DNA of 64,000 nt, from contig NZ_ARQI01000129.1 in assembly GCF_000384655.1 (NCBI RefSeq), forward strand, positions 1 to 64,000, read 5' to 3'. The DNA comes from Brachyspira innocens ATCC 29796. Its GTDB lineage: Bacteria; Spirochaetota; Brachyspiria; Brachyspirales; Brachyspiraceae. This document shows, one piece after another, positions 44,984 through 53,713 of the stretch. The position numbers and the translations under genes were made by a program. Position 1 is the stretch's first letter, and every line of letters begins with the position of its first letter. Below the pieces are notes generated by a model. The model worked only from the letters and a program-made list of their open reading frames with translations. It was not told the DNA's origin and did not search any database.

Positions 44984-46177
44984 ATGAGTATACAAAAATA
45001 CATTTCAAAATTAGACAGCCTTGAATTCGGCAAAATGTATAAAAATGATTTCTTCCTAACTTGGGACAAAACTTTTGATGAATTACAAGCAGTTTGGACT
45101 GTTGCTGATGCTTTAAGATTTTTAAGAGAAGGCAACATCTCTACTAAAGTATTTGATTCTGGTTTGGGTATTTCTTTATTCAGAGATAATTCTACTAGAA
45201 CTCGTTTCTCTTTTGCTTCTGCTTGTAACCTTTTAGGTTTGGAAGTTCAGGACTTAGACGAAGGTAAAAGCCAAATAGCTCATGGTGAAACAGTTAGAGA
45301 AACTGCAAACATGGTATCATTTATGGCTGATGTTATAGGTATCAGAGATGATATGTACATTGGTAAAGGTCACGAATATATGAAAGAAGTTTCTGCTTCT
45401 GTAAGACAAGGATACAATGACGGAATATTAGAACAAATTCCTACTTTGGTAAACTTACAATGTGATAGAGACCACCCAACACAAATGATGGCTGACTCAC
45501 TTCACTTTATTCATGAATTAGGCGGATTAGAAAACCTTAAAGGTAAAAAAGTTGCTATGACTTGGGCTTATTCTCCTTCTTACGGTAAACCTTTATCTGT
45601 ACCTCAAGGTGCTGCTGGTTTATTTACTAGATTGGGTATGGATGTTGCTTTGGCTTATCCAAAAGGTTATGAACTTATGCCAGAAGTTGAAGATATTGCT
45701 AAGAAAAATGCTGAAGCTGCTGGTGTTAAATTAACTATCACTAATAGTATGGACGAGGCTTTTGAAAATGCTGATGTTGTTTATCCTAAATCTTGGGCTC
45801 CTTTTGCTGCTATGCAGGAAAGAACAGACCTTTACGGTAAAGGCGACACTGACGGTATCAAAGCTCTTGAAAAAAGATTACTAGAACAAAATGCTCAGCA
45901 TAAAGATTGGTGCTGTACTGAAGATATGATGAAAAAAACTAAAGATGGAAAAGCATTATATTTACACTGCTTACCTGCTGATATTAATGATGTTAGCTGT
46001 AAAGATGGCGAAGTTGCTGCTTCAGTATTTGACAGATACAGAGTTCCTCTTTATAAACAAGCTAGCTACAAACCTTATGTTATAGCTGCTATGATATTCT
46101 TATCTAAATTCAGAGATCCTCAAGCTATATTAAGCAAATTAGCTTCAGATGGAAAACCAAGAGTATTTGGCTGTTAA
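44984..46177 (+). CDS. ygeW: Knotted carbamoyltransferase YgeW
   Basis: The 397 residues belong to the aspartate/ornithine carbamoyltransferase fold. The carbamoyl-phosphate loop is FRDNSTRTRFSF with S-T-R-T-R at about 70-74; HPTQ lies at 164-167; HCLPAD near 330 is the second signature. The extra length relative to OTC and the SYGKPLSVPQG loop are typical of YgeW. In the catabolic direction it would phosphorolyse a carbamoyl (ureido) intermediate to carbamoyl phosphate, feeding the carbamate kinase next door. A terminator-like hairpin follows it. Confidence 0.93.
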   Translation: MSIQKYISKLDSLEFGKMYKNDFFLTWDKTFDELQAVWTVADALRFLREGNISTKVFDSGLGISLFRDNSTRTRFSFASACNLLGLEVQDLDEGKSQIAHGETVRETANMVSFMADVIGIRDDMYIGKGHEYMKEVSASVRQGYNDGILEQIPTLVNLQCDRDHPTQMMADSLHFIHELGGLENLKGKKVAMTWAYSPSYGKPLSVPQGAAGLFTRLGMDVALAYPKGYELMPEVEDIAKKNAEAAGVKLTITNSMDEAFENADVVYPKSWAPFAAMQERTDLYGKGDTDGIKALEKRLLEQNAQHKDWCCTEDMMKKTKDGKALYLHCLPADINDVSCKDGEVAASVFDRYRVPLYKQASYKPYVIAAMIFLSKFRDPQAILSKLASDGKPRVFGC

Positions 46178-46191
46178 TAATAAAAAAATAT

Positions 46192-46236
46192 AATGGTAAG
46201 TATCTATGATAAACATAATAGTACTTACCATTTTAT
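46192..46236 (+). terminator. Terminator/attenuator after ygeW
   Basis: Stem aatggtaagta / tacttaccatt (46192-46202 with 46222-46232) followed by tttat. It may reduce rather than stop read-through into arcC. Confidence 0.65.
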
Positions 46237-46310
46237 ATCTATAATATTGTGAAAAAAAGCACTTATTATAGATAATTAACTTAATTTAATTTTGATTTTA
46301 GGATATAAAA

Positions 46311-47252
46311 ATGGAAAATAAAAAAAGAATTGTTATTGCTTTGGGCGGTAATGCTTTGGGAGATACTTTAGCAGAGCAAATGCAGGCTGTAAAAATAACT
46401 GCTAAAAATATAGTAGATTTGGTTGAAAACGGATGCGAAGTAATTGTGGCACATGGAAACGGTCCTCAAGTTGGATTCATTAACAATGCTATGAATGAAT
46501 ATACTACTAATCATAAAACAGGTAATGATATACCTTTATCAGTATGTGTTGCTATGAGTCAGGCTTATATTGGTTATGATTTACAAAATGCTATTATGGA
46601 AGAGTTTTCTAATAGAAATTTGCAGGTTCCTCCTATAGCTACATTAATTACACAAGTTATAGTTGATGAAAAAGATCCTGCTTTTCAAAACCCTACTAAA
46701 CCTATAGGTCAGTTTATGACTAAAGAAGAGGGAGAGTCTAAATCAAAAGAATTAGGCTGGATAGTTAAAGAAGACGCTGGAAGAGGATACAGAAGAGTTG
46801 TTGCTTCACCAAAACCAGTTGCTATTGCTGAAAGTACAGCTATAAAAGCTATGCTCAATGAAAAAGCATTAGTTATATGCTGCGGAGGCGGCGGTATACC
46901 AGTAATAAGAATAGGCAATCATTTAAAAGGTATGCCTGCTGTTATAGACAAAGACTTTGCTGCTTCAGTACTTGCTAAAGAACTTCATGCCGATATGCTT
47001 ATAATATTAACTGCTGTAGAAAAAGTTGCTGTTAATTTCGGAAAACCTGATGTTAAATGGCTTGATTCTATGACTGTAGAAGAAGCTAAAAAATACTGCG
47101 ATGAAGGTCAGTTTGCACCTGGTTCTATGCTTCCTAAAGTTCAGGCTTGTATGCAGTTTGCAGAAGCTACTGGAAAAGAAGCTATGATTACATTACTTGA
47201 AAAAGCTAAAGATGCTATAAACGGCAAAACAGGAACTAGAATAACTAAATAA
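46311..47252 (+). CDS. arcC: Carbamate kinase
   Basis: The 313 residues match ArcC: IVIALGGNALGD near 6-17, VAHGNGPQVGFI near 46-57, VVASPKPVAI near 160, VICCGGGGIPVI near 185 and AVIDKDFAASVLA near 205 (the lysine and aspartate of the ATP site). It transfers the phosphate of carbamoyl phosphate to ADP, giving ATP, CO2 and NH3. After YgeW it is the ATP-yielding step of the locus. The gene is 130 bases from ygeW, past a hairpin, and may also have its own promoter. Confidence 0.94.
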   Translation: MENKKRIVIALGGNALGDTLAEQMQAVKITAKNIVDLVENGCEVIVAHGNGPQVGFINNAMNEYTTNHKTGNDIPLSVCVAMSQAYIGYDLQNAIMEEFSNRNLQVPPIATLITQVIVDEKDPAFQNPTKPIGQFMTKEEGESKSKELGWIVKEDAGRGYRRVVASPKPVAIAESTAIKAMLNEKALVICCGGGGIPVIRIGNHLKGMPAVIDKDFAASVLAKELHADMLIILTAVEKVAVNFGKPDVKWLDSMTVEEAKKYCDEGQFAPGSMLPKVQACMQFAEATGKEAMITLLEKAKDAINGKTGTRITK

Positions 47253-47342
47253 TTTTATAAATAATAACTTAAAGGACATAATTTATTTTTATATAATATG
47301 CCCAAATTTTTATTTAATACTGAGGTAATTAGAGGTAATTAA

Positions 47343-49478
47343 ATGAAGACTTTTATTAAAGAATTGAGTAATTCTATACCAAGAGTAGATGCTTTAGATA
47401 AAATAACAGGAAAAACAAAGTATTTAAACGATATAGATTTCGGTAAAGATATACTTTATGCAAAAATGGTATATTCTACAAAAGCAAGGGCTAAAATATT
47501 AAAAATAAATATCCCAGAACTTCCAGACGGATATTTTACTGTTGATTACAGAGATGTTCCTGGAAAAAACATGACTACTATGGTTGTTTCTGATTGGCCT
47601 CCTTTTGCTGAAAATACAGTAAGGTATATTGGAGAGACTATACTTCTCGTAGTGGGTCCTGATAAAAATATAGTTTATGATATAGCAGAAAAAATTGTAA
47701 TAGAGTACGAGGATTTAGAGGCGTCTCTTACTATAGATGATTCCAAAAAATTATTGGGTGGTGCTATAGTAGGAGATAATAATATATTTGTATCATTTAA
47801 AGCTGGATATGGCGATGTAGATAATGCATTCAAAAAAGCAAAAACCATTATAGAAGAAACATATTATACTCCATATCAAGAACATTTGTATATGGAAGTT
47901 AATGGTGCTGTTGGTATATTGGAAAATGAAAAAGTTTCAATTTATTCTTCCACTCAATGCCCATACTATGTACGTAAAGCAGCCGCTCCAGTGCTTGGTG
48001 TTGAAGAGGATAACTTAAGAATAATAGCTCCTCCTATAGGCGGAGGATTCGGAGGAAAAGAGCATTATCCTGATATATTGGCTGCTGCAGTTGCTGTTGC
48101 CGCATACAAAGCAAAAAAAACTGTTAAACTCATATTAGACAGACAATTTGATATGGCTTACAGTGTAAAAAGACAGCCTGCTCAAATAACAACAAAAGCA
48201 GCTCTTGATGAAAATAATAATATCATTGCTCTTGATGTAGTATCCGATATGGATGCAGGTGCTTATGAAGCTAGTTCAAGAGTTATTATGCAAAGATGCA
48301 CATACACTGCTGCTAATGTATATAATTTTCCTAATGTAAGAGTTTTAGGAAGATTATACGCCACTAATAATGTACCTAGCTGTGCATTCAGAGGATTCGG
48401 CGGACCTCAGGCTATATTTGCTATAGAAAGAACTATGGATAATATAGCCAAAAAAATAGGTATTGATCCTATAGAGTTAAAAAGAAAATATTTTGTCAAA
48501 AAAAATGATCCTACAATAACAGGCGGTATATTTCATGATAATATAATACTTCCTCAAATGCTTGAATGGGCTTTAAAAGAATCAGACTATGAAAGAAAGT
48601 ATAAAGAATATAAAAACACTATGTATAAAGGAATAGGAATATCATGCTTTTTACATGGCTGTGCATTCACTGGAAGCGGAGAGAGAGATATAATAAAAGC
48701 CAAATTAAAATTAAGAAAAAAAGGAAATAAAGTAACTATACTCACTTCAAATACAGAAATAGGACAAGGACTTCATACCACATTCAAAAAAATAGCCGCA
48801 TACAATTTATCTATTCCATTAGAAGATATAGAAATAGCCGAATACGATACAGAAATCGTTCCAAATACTGGTCCTACTGTAGCTTCGCGTTCTGTTATGA
48901 TAGTAGGATATCTAATACAAGAGGCTTCTAAAAAGTTAAAACAAAGATGGAGTGAATCTGAAGAAATAGAAATAATAGAAGACTATAAACACCCTACACA
49001 TTTAATAGATTGGGATACTTCTACTTTAAGAGGAGATGCATATCCTAGCTACGGACTTGGAATTAATGTTGTAGAAGTTGAAGTTGATAAAGTTACATTA
49101 GAAGTAAAAATTGTAGGAGTTTGGGCTGTATTTGACTGCGGATATCCTATAGACGAAAAAATAGTTGAAGGACAAATAAAAGGCGGAGTTGCTCAGGCAT
49201 TAGGCTGGGGAGCTTTAGAAAAAATAGTAAATAAAAATGGAAGATTCCTGCAAGTAAAAATGTCTGACTATATGATACCTACTTCTTTAGATTTGCCAGA
49301 AATAAAAACATGCATTATGGGTGAGCCTTACGAATACGGACCTTTAGGTGCTAAGGGTGTTGGAGAGATAACATTTGACGGAGCTGCAAGTGCTTATGCT
49401 TCAGCTATGGAAAGTGCTTTGAATTATCATTTCACAAGTATTCCTATACTGCCTGAAAATATTGCGGAGGTATTATAA
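47343..49478 (+). CDS. Xanthine dehydrogenase-type molybdenum-binding subunit
   Basis: The 711 residues are the large Mo subunit of a three-subunit hydroxylase. Pterin/Mo motifs are GGGFGGKE at about 233-240, FRGFGGPQ near 353, NTEIGQGLHTTF near 475 and the catalytic-Glu block GAKGVGE at about 669-675. It is shorter than the fused enzyme at 34380-36950 because the Fe-S module is separate. It is translationally coupled to the 2Fe-2S gene (stop and start share one base). Likely substrates are purines such as xanthine, hypoxanthine or urate, possibly acting in a different oxidation step from the fused enzyme. Confidence 0.9.
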   Translation: MKTFIKELSNSIPRVDALDKITGKTKYLNDIDFGKDILYAKMVYSTKARAKILKINIPELPDGYFTVDYRDVPGKNMTTMVVSDWPPFAENTVRYIGETILLVVGPDKNIVYDIAEKIVIEYEDLEASLTIDDSKKLLGGAIVGDNNIFVSFKAGYGDVDNAFKKAKTIIEETYYTPYQEHLYMEVNGAVGILENEKVSIYSSTQCPYYVRKAAAPVLGVEEDNLRIIAPPIGGGFGGKEHYPDILAAAVAVAAYKAKKTVKLILDRQFDMAYSVKRQPAQITTKAALDENNNIIALDVVSDMDAGAYEASSRVIMQRCTYTAANVYNFPNVRVLGRLYATNNVPSCAFRGFGGPQAIFAIERTMDNIAKKIGIDPIELKRKYFVKKNDPTITGGIFHDNIILPQMLEWALKESDYERKYKEYKNTMYKGIGISCFLHGCAFTGSGERDIIKAKLKLRKKGNKVTILTSNTEIGQGLHTTFKKIAAYNLSIPLEDIEIAEYDTEIVPNTGPTVASRSVMIVGYLIQEASKKLKQRWSESEEIEIIEDYKHPTHLIDWDTSTLRGDAYPSYGLGINVVEVEVDKVTLEVKIVGVWAVFDCGYPIDEKIVEGQIKGGVAQALGWGALEKIVNKNGRFLQVKMSDYMIPTSLDLPEIKTCIMGEPYEYGPLGAKGVGEITFDGAASAYASAMESALNYHFTSIPILPENIAEVL

Positions 49479-49966
49479 TGGCTATAAACTTTACTGTTAA
49501 TGGTGAAAAAATTACTACAGAACTAAATCCTTTAACTAGATTAATAGATTTTTTACGCGATGAATTAAAACTCACTGGCACTAAAGAAGGATGCGGAGAG
49601 GGAGAATGCGGTGCTTGTGCAGTATTTTTAGATAAAAAAGTAGTGAACTCCTGCCTTATACCTATAGCATTATGTGAAGGAAAAGAAATAATTACTATAG
49701 AAGGGTATACAAAAACAGAAAAAGGAAAAATTGTAGTTCAGGCTTTTTTAGATGAGGGTGCTGTGCAATGCGGTTTTTGTACTCCGGGTATGGTAATGTC
49801 TTCTGAAGCTATATTAAGCAGTACTAAAGGAAAACCTACCGAATATGATGTAAGAAAAGGTTTATCAGGCAATCTATGCAGATGCACTGGGTATGACCAT
49901 ATAGTTAATGCTGTATTAAGAGCTTCTGATATGGCTTCTAAGGAGGGTAAAAACCTATGGCAGTAG
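49478..49966 (+). CDS. Xanthine dehydrogenase-type 2Fe-2S subunit
   Basis: The 162 residues form the small iron-sulfur subunit. The plant-type cluster is in GCGEGECGACAVFLDKKVVNSC (about 41-62) and the second 2Fe-2S cluster in CGFCTPGM and LCRCTGY (about 99-136). It passes electrons from the Mo subunit to the FAD subunit encoded next, whose start overlaps this gene by ten bases. Confidence 0.95.
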   Translation: MAINFTVNGEKITTELNPLTRLIDFLRDELKLTGTKEGCGEGECGACAVFLDKKVVNSCLIPIALCEGKEIITIEGYTKTEKGKIVVQAFLDEGAVQCGFCTPGMVMSSEAILSSTKGKPTEYDVRKGLSGNLCRCTGYDHIVNAVLRASDMASKEGKNLWQ

Positions 49967-50808
49967 AGAAAACTTTAAGTGCAAAAAATATAAATGAAGC
50001 TTTAGAATTAAAAGCTAAATATAATCCTATAATATTTGCAGGCGGTACTGATTTGATGGTTGAGCATTTGAGAGGAAGTAATTTAATAGCTAAATTTGAC
50101 AGACCTGTATTATTTATAAATTATTTAGATGAATTAAAAGATATAAAAGAAGATGAAAATAATATCATTATAGGAGCATTAACTACTTTTGATGAAATTA
50201 TTAAATCTCCTTTAACGCCTCAAGTATTAAAAGAAAGTGCCTCTGGTATAGCAGGTCCTCCTATTAGAAATATAGCTACTATTGGAGGAAATATCTGCAA
50301 TGCTTCACCTTCAGCTGATAGTCTTCCTTCATTATACGCAATGGACAGTGTTTTGCGATTAAAAAATAAAGATTCTCAGAGAGATATAAAAATTAAAGAT
50401 TTTATTACTGGAGTGGGCAAAACTATTATTAAAGATGATGAAATACTCACACATATAATAATACCAAAAAAAGATTATAAATATTCTTTCTACAAAAAAA
50501 TAGGTACTAGAAAAGCAAATGCATTATCAAAACTAGCGATATGTGCTTTAGCTCTTAAAGAAAATGATAAATATAGATTTAAAATAAGTTTTTGTACATT
50601 AGGTACTACTATAACAAGAGATGAAGCTATAGAAGAAAAATTTATGGCTTCAAATATCAATGAATGGAAAAATAACATTAATCTTATACAGGAAGCATAT
50701 TCTAATATTATGAAACCAAGAGACAGTGCAAGGTCAACTGCTTTGTATAGGAAAAAGTGTGCTTTAAATTTAATAAAGTATTTTATAGAGGATATCTGTA
50801 CAAAATAG
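49957..50808 (+). CDS. Xanthine dehydrogenase-type FAD-binding subunit
   Basis: The 283 residues match the medium FAD subunit. FAD motifs are IIFAGGTDLMVEHL near 25-38 and the paired ATIGGNICNASPSADSLPSLYAM near 106-128. KIGTRKANALSKLAI near 179 and the C-terminal all-alpha part complete the family pattern. It finishes the three-subunit enzyme; the gene order Mo, Fe-S, FAD is unlike the common FAD-first order but occurs in clostridial-type loci. Confidence 0.93.
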   Translation: MAVEKTLSAKNINEALELKAKYNPIIFAGGTDLMVEHLRGSNLIAKFDRPVLFINYLDELKDIKEDENNIIIGALTTFDEIIKSPLTPQVLKESASGIAGPPIRNIATIGGNICNASPSADSLPSLYAMDSVLRLKNKDSQRDIKIKDFITGVGKTIIKDDEILTHIIIPKKDYKYSFYKKIGTRKANALSKLAICALALKENDKYRFKISFCTLGTTITRDEAIEEKFMASNINEWKNNINLIQEAYSNIMKPRDSARSTALYRKKCALNLIKYFIEDICTK

Positions 50809-50852
50809 TTTATTAATTTAAATAAAAACAATTTAATGAATGGAGAAGAAAT

Positions 50853-52235
50853 ATGAGTACGAATGAAAAAACTCAAAATGCTTTGTTTGAATACGAAGCC
50901 GTTCCAAAGATGTCGCAGGCTTTTCCGCTAGCCATTCAGCATGTAGTTGCTATGATTGTAGGCTGTGTAACTCCTGCTCTTATAGTATCATCTGCAGCAG
51001 GACTTAAGAGCGGAAGTCCAGAACAAATACTCTTAGTTCAGTCATCTTTAGTATTTGCTGCTATTTCTACAATAATAATGGTTTTCCCTATACCTATCAC
51101 TAAAAATTATCATATAGGTGCAAGACTTCCTATGATTATCGGTGTTAGTTTTGCTTATGTATCTACTATGCAGTCTATAGCAAGAGGTCCTGAAGGTACT
51201 GGTCTTGGTGCTCAAGGTCTTGCTATTATATTTGGTGCTCAGGTAATAGGCGGTATAGTTGCTATTATATTCGGGCTTGCTGTTGAAAAAATAAGAAAGT
51301 TATTTCCTCCTCTAATAGCTGGTACTGTTGTATTTACCGTTGGTCTTTCATTATATCCTACTGCTGTAAGATATATGGCTGGCGGAAGTACATTATATAG
51401 TATAAATGGAGAAGTTGTTCCTTTTGGTTCTTGGCAGTATTGGGCTGTTGCTTTTATCACTCTTATTGCTGTTATCATATTCAATCAGTTTACTAAAGGA
51501 TTCTTAAAACTAGCTTCTATACTTATGGGTTTAATAGTAGGATATATAGCTGCCTTTTTCTTTGGAATGATTAATTTTACTAGTGTTGCTAATGCAGGTA
51601 TTTTCCAAGCTCCGAAATTACTTCCTTTTGGTATAGAGTTTGATCCTTCTGCTTGTATTGCTATAGCTCTTTTATTTGCTGTAAACTCTGTTCAGGCTAT
51701 AGGAGATTTCTCTGCTACTACTTCAGGCGGTATGGGAAGAATGCCTACTGATAAAGAATTAAAATGCGGTATTACTGCTTATGGTCTTACTAACATATTA
51801 TCTTCTATGTTCGGCTGTCTGCCTACTGCTACTTACAGTCAGAACGTTGGTATAGTTGCTACTACTAAAGTTATTAACAGAATAGTATTTTTAATTGCTG
51901 CTATTATCATATTGGTGGCTGGATTATTCCCTAAATTCTCTGCTTTGCTTACTACTATACCTTCATGCGTACTAGGCGGAGCTACTATTATGGTATTTGC
52001 TTCTATTGCTATGACTGGTATAAAATTAGTATTCACTGAAAATATGGGACCTAGAAATACATTAATAGTTGGTCTTGCTGTTGCTTTAGGTATGGGTACT
52101 GTTCAAGTTGGAGGAGCTTTAGACACTTTCCCTGCTTGGGCTAAAACTGTATTTGGAAGCAGCCCTGTTGTTATAGCTACTTGTGTTGCTATTATACTTA
52201 ATGTTGTTCTTCCTAAAGAGGAAGCTAAAAAATAA
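50853..52235 (+). CDS. Nucleobase:cation symporter-2 family purine permease
   Basis: The 460 residues have about 12-14 membrane helices and NCS2 motifs: QHVVAMIVGCVTPALIV near 29, GARLPMIIGVSFAYV near 89 and a substrate-side NSVQAIGDFSATTSGGMGR near 276-294 (the Q/E-x-x-G-D region of XanQ/UacT), followed by TATYSQNVGIVATTKV near 327. Family members import xanthine, urate or uracil with a proton or sodium ion. Being last in the operon with the hydroxylase subunits, purine import (xanthine or urate) is the most likely role. Confidence 0.92.
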   Translation: MSTNEKTQNALFEYEAVPKMSQAFPLAIQHVVAMIVGCVTPALIVSSAAGLKSGSPEQILLVQSSLVFAAISTIIMVFPIPITKNYHIGARLPMIIGVSFAYVSTMQSIARGPEGTGLGAQGLAIIFGAQVIGGIVAIIFGLAVEKIRKLFPPLIAGTVVFTVGLSLYPTAVRYMAGGSTLYSINGEVVPFGSWQYWAVAFITLIAVIIFNQFTKGFLKLASILMGLIVGYIAAFFFGMINFTSVANAGIFQAPKLLPFGIEFDPSACIAIALLFAVNSVQAIGDFSATTSGGMGRMPTDKELKCGITAYGLTNILSSMFGCLPTATYSQNVGIVATTKVINRIVFLIAAIIILVAGLFPKFSALLTTIPSCVLGGATIMVFASIAMTGIKLVFTENMGPRNTLIVGLAVALGMGTVQVGGALDTFPAWAKTVFGSSPVVIATCVAIILNVVLPKEEAKK

Positions 52236-52254
52236 ATAAATTATAATAAAAAAT

Positions 52255-52294
52255 AAAGCATAAGTTATTATTAATTTAATACTTATGCTTTTTT
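52255..52294 (+). terminator. Terminator of the plus-strand purine operon
   Basis: Stem aaagcataagt / acttatgcttt followed by tttt, 20 bases after the permease stop and immediately before element copy B. Confidence 0.85.
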
Positions 52295-52296
52295 AT

Positions 52297-52524
52297 TAGA
52301 CTTGTTTCAAAACTACTTGACAAATAATTTTATGAGTTTGTTATTTTATGCTAAATTATATAATATTAATTATTAAATAAATCATATGTTTTACATGTCG
52401 TATGATTTATCATTTTAATATATAAATATGCAGTCTTTTTGCTTCTTTGGGTCACCAAAAGAAGTAGGGGTGTGGGGGCTAGCCCCCACAATTAATAAAT
52501 AAAATTAGTTTTGAAACAAGTCTA
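52297..52524. mobile_element. Non-coding terminal-inverted-repeat element, copy B (228 bp)
   Basis: Perfect 19-bp terminal inverted repeats (tagacttgtttcaaaacta at 52297-52315, its complement at 52506-52524). The body shares blocks with copy A in reverse orientation: tacttgaca beside the left end, acatgtcgta, and atataaatatgcagtc. It contains a perfect 20-bp palindrome tgtgggggct/agcccccaca near 52470-52489. It fills the convergent gap exactly, between the permease terminator and the stop codon of the yqeC-mocA fusion. No coding capacity. Confidence 0.75.
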
Positions 52525-53709
52525 TTAATTTAAATCTTCTCTTGTATCTATATCTTTTAATTTATTTTCATCTATTGTATAAAAAAAACAGTCATCTATA
52601 TTTTTTTTAATTATTTTTAAAGCTCCATTGTCATGCTCTAAACTTAAAATATCACTAATATATTTTGATGAAAACACCGCAGGATTAGATGGTCTCTCTC
52701 CTGTAAACATAGCACCTATATTTTTATGACTATAATAAAAATATTTAAGCATATTAAAAATATCATAACTTTCTAAAACAGGCATATCACATACAAAAAA
52801 AGCAAATGAGTCAGCTTTGAGTTTTATAGCCTCATTAATACCAAGTTTTATAGAAGAGCTTATACCTTCATTATGATTATCATTATATACTGAAATATAA
52901 TCCTTATTTTCAAATGATTTATTTATTATCTCATCATATATACTTACTGCTATTACAGAAGTTTCTATATTTTTTAAATTATCATATTCTTTAAATAATT
53001 TTCTTACATCTGATATTTTATTAATAGTATTTTCAAATAAGGTTTTATTATTTAGAGTTTTAAACTTATGAATTAATTTATTGCCCTTAAAACGTTTGCT
53101 GTTACCAGAGGCTAATATAATAAATGCTGTTTTTTTATATGTAATATTATTATTCTTTGTAAAATCATTTAAATATAAACTTATATTATCACATTTGTTT
53201 TTAAGTTTATTTATATAATATTTATTTGCAATATATTCAATAGTTTCTAAATCCACTATTTTTTCACTATCTATTTCACTGCATAAATTATATCTGAAAC
53301 ATACCTCTTTAAACTTTCTTCCTAAACTATGAAGCCCCATTACTATAACTATTTTGTATATTTTTCCGTATAAAAACTCTGGTATAATAGGCTCTTCATC
53401 ATTTGGTATTTTTATGGGATAATACTTTGCTCCATCTGCCTCTATCAAAATAATATCTGCAAAATCAATGGCTTTTTTTAATTCATCATCTCCTGCATAC
53501 ATTAGTTTTTTATCATCATACTCTTTGCCTAATATAATAATATTATCATTATCAAAAGAATGCGAACCTATTGTTTCTATGTATTTTTCAGGTTTAAAAA
53601 TTTTTGCTGTTGTTGTTATAACTACTCTTTTATCTTTATAACTTTCTGATAATCTTTTTATATATGAGGTCTTTCCTCCAGCACCGCATACAACAATAAC
53701 TTTAGACAT
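52525..53709 (-). CDS. YqeC-MocA/YgfJ fusion, Se/Mo hydroxylase maturation
   Basis: Two maturation factors are fused. Residues 1-185 (from ATG 53709) match YqeC: VIVVCGAGGKTSYIKRLSE is a P-loop-like start, then ITTTAKIF and ILIEADGAKYYPIKIP. Residues 195-394 match the MobA-like MocA/YgfJ nucleotidyltransferase: AFIILASGNSKRFKGNKLIHKF (the L-A-A-G-x-S-x-R-x-G loop with Ser for one Gly), SSSIKLGINEA and FFVCDMPVLE, with RPSNPAVFS near 330. MocA cytidylates molybdopterin. Residue numbers assume ATG 53709; an in-frame TTG at 53721 would add four residues and overlap the channel gene. It follows the K+ channel gene at once and is separated from yqeB by the whole locus. Confidence 0.85.
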   Translation of the reverse strand: MSKVIVVCGAGGKTSYIKRLSESYKDKRVVITTTAKIFKPEKYIETIGSHSFDNDNIIILGKEYDDKKLMYAGDDELKKAIDFADIILIEADGAKYYPIKIPNDEEPIIPEFLYGKIYKIVIVMGLHSLGRKFKEVCFRYNLCSEIDSEKIVDLETIEYIANKYYINKLKNKCDNISLYLNDFTKNNNITYKKTAFIILASGNSKRFKGNKLIHKFKTLNNKTLFENTINKISDVRKLFKEYDNLKNIETSVIAVSIYDEIINKSFENKDYISVYNDNHNEGISSSIKLGINEAIKLKADSFAFFVCDMPVLESYDIFNMLKYFYYSHKNIGAMFTGERPSNPAVFSSKYISDILSLEHDNGALKIIKKNIDDCFFYTIDENKLKDIDTREDLN

Positions 53710-53713
53710 AATA

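Noticed and set aside
47252-47342. Terminator after arcC (ggacata / tatgccc)
   Set aside because: The stem has a mismatch, is short and lies in a likely continuous operon; support is too weak.
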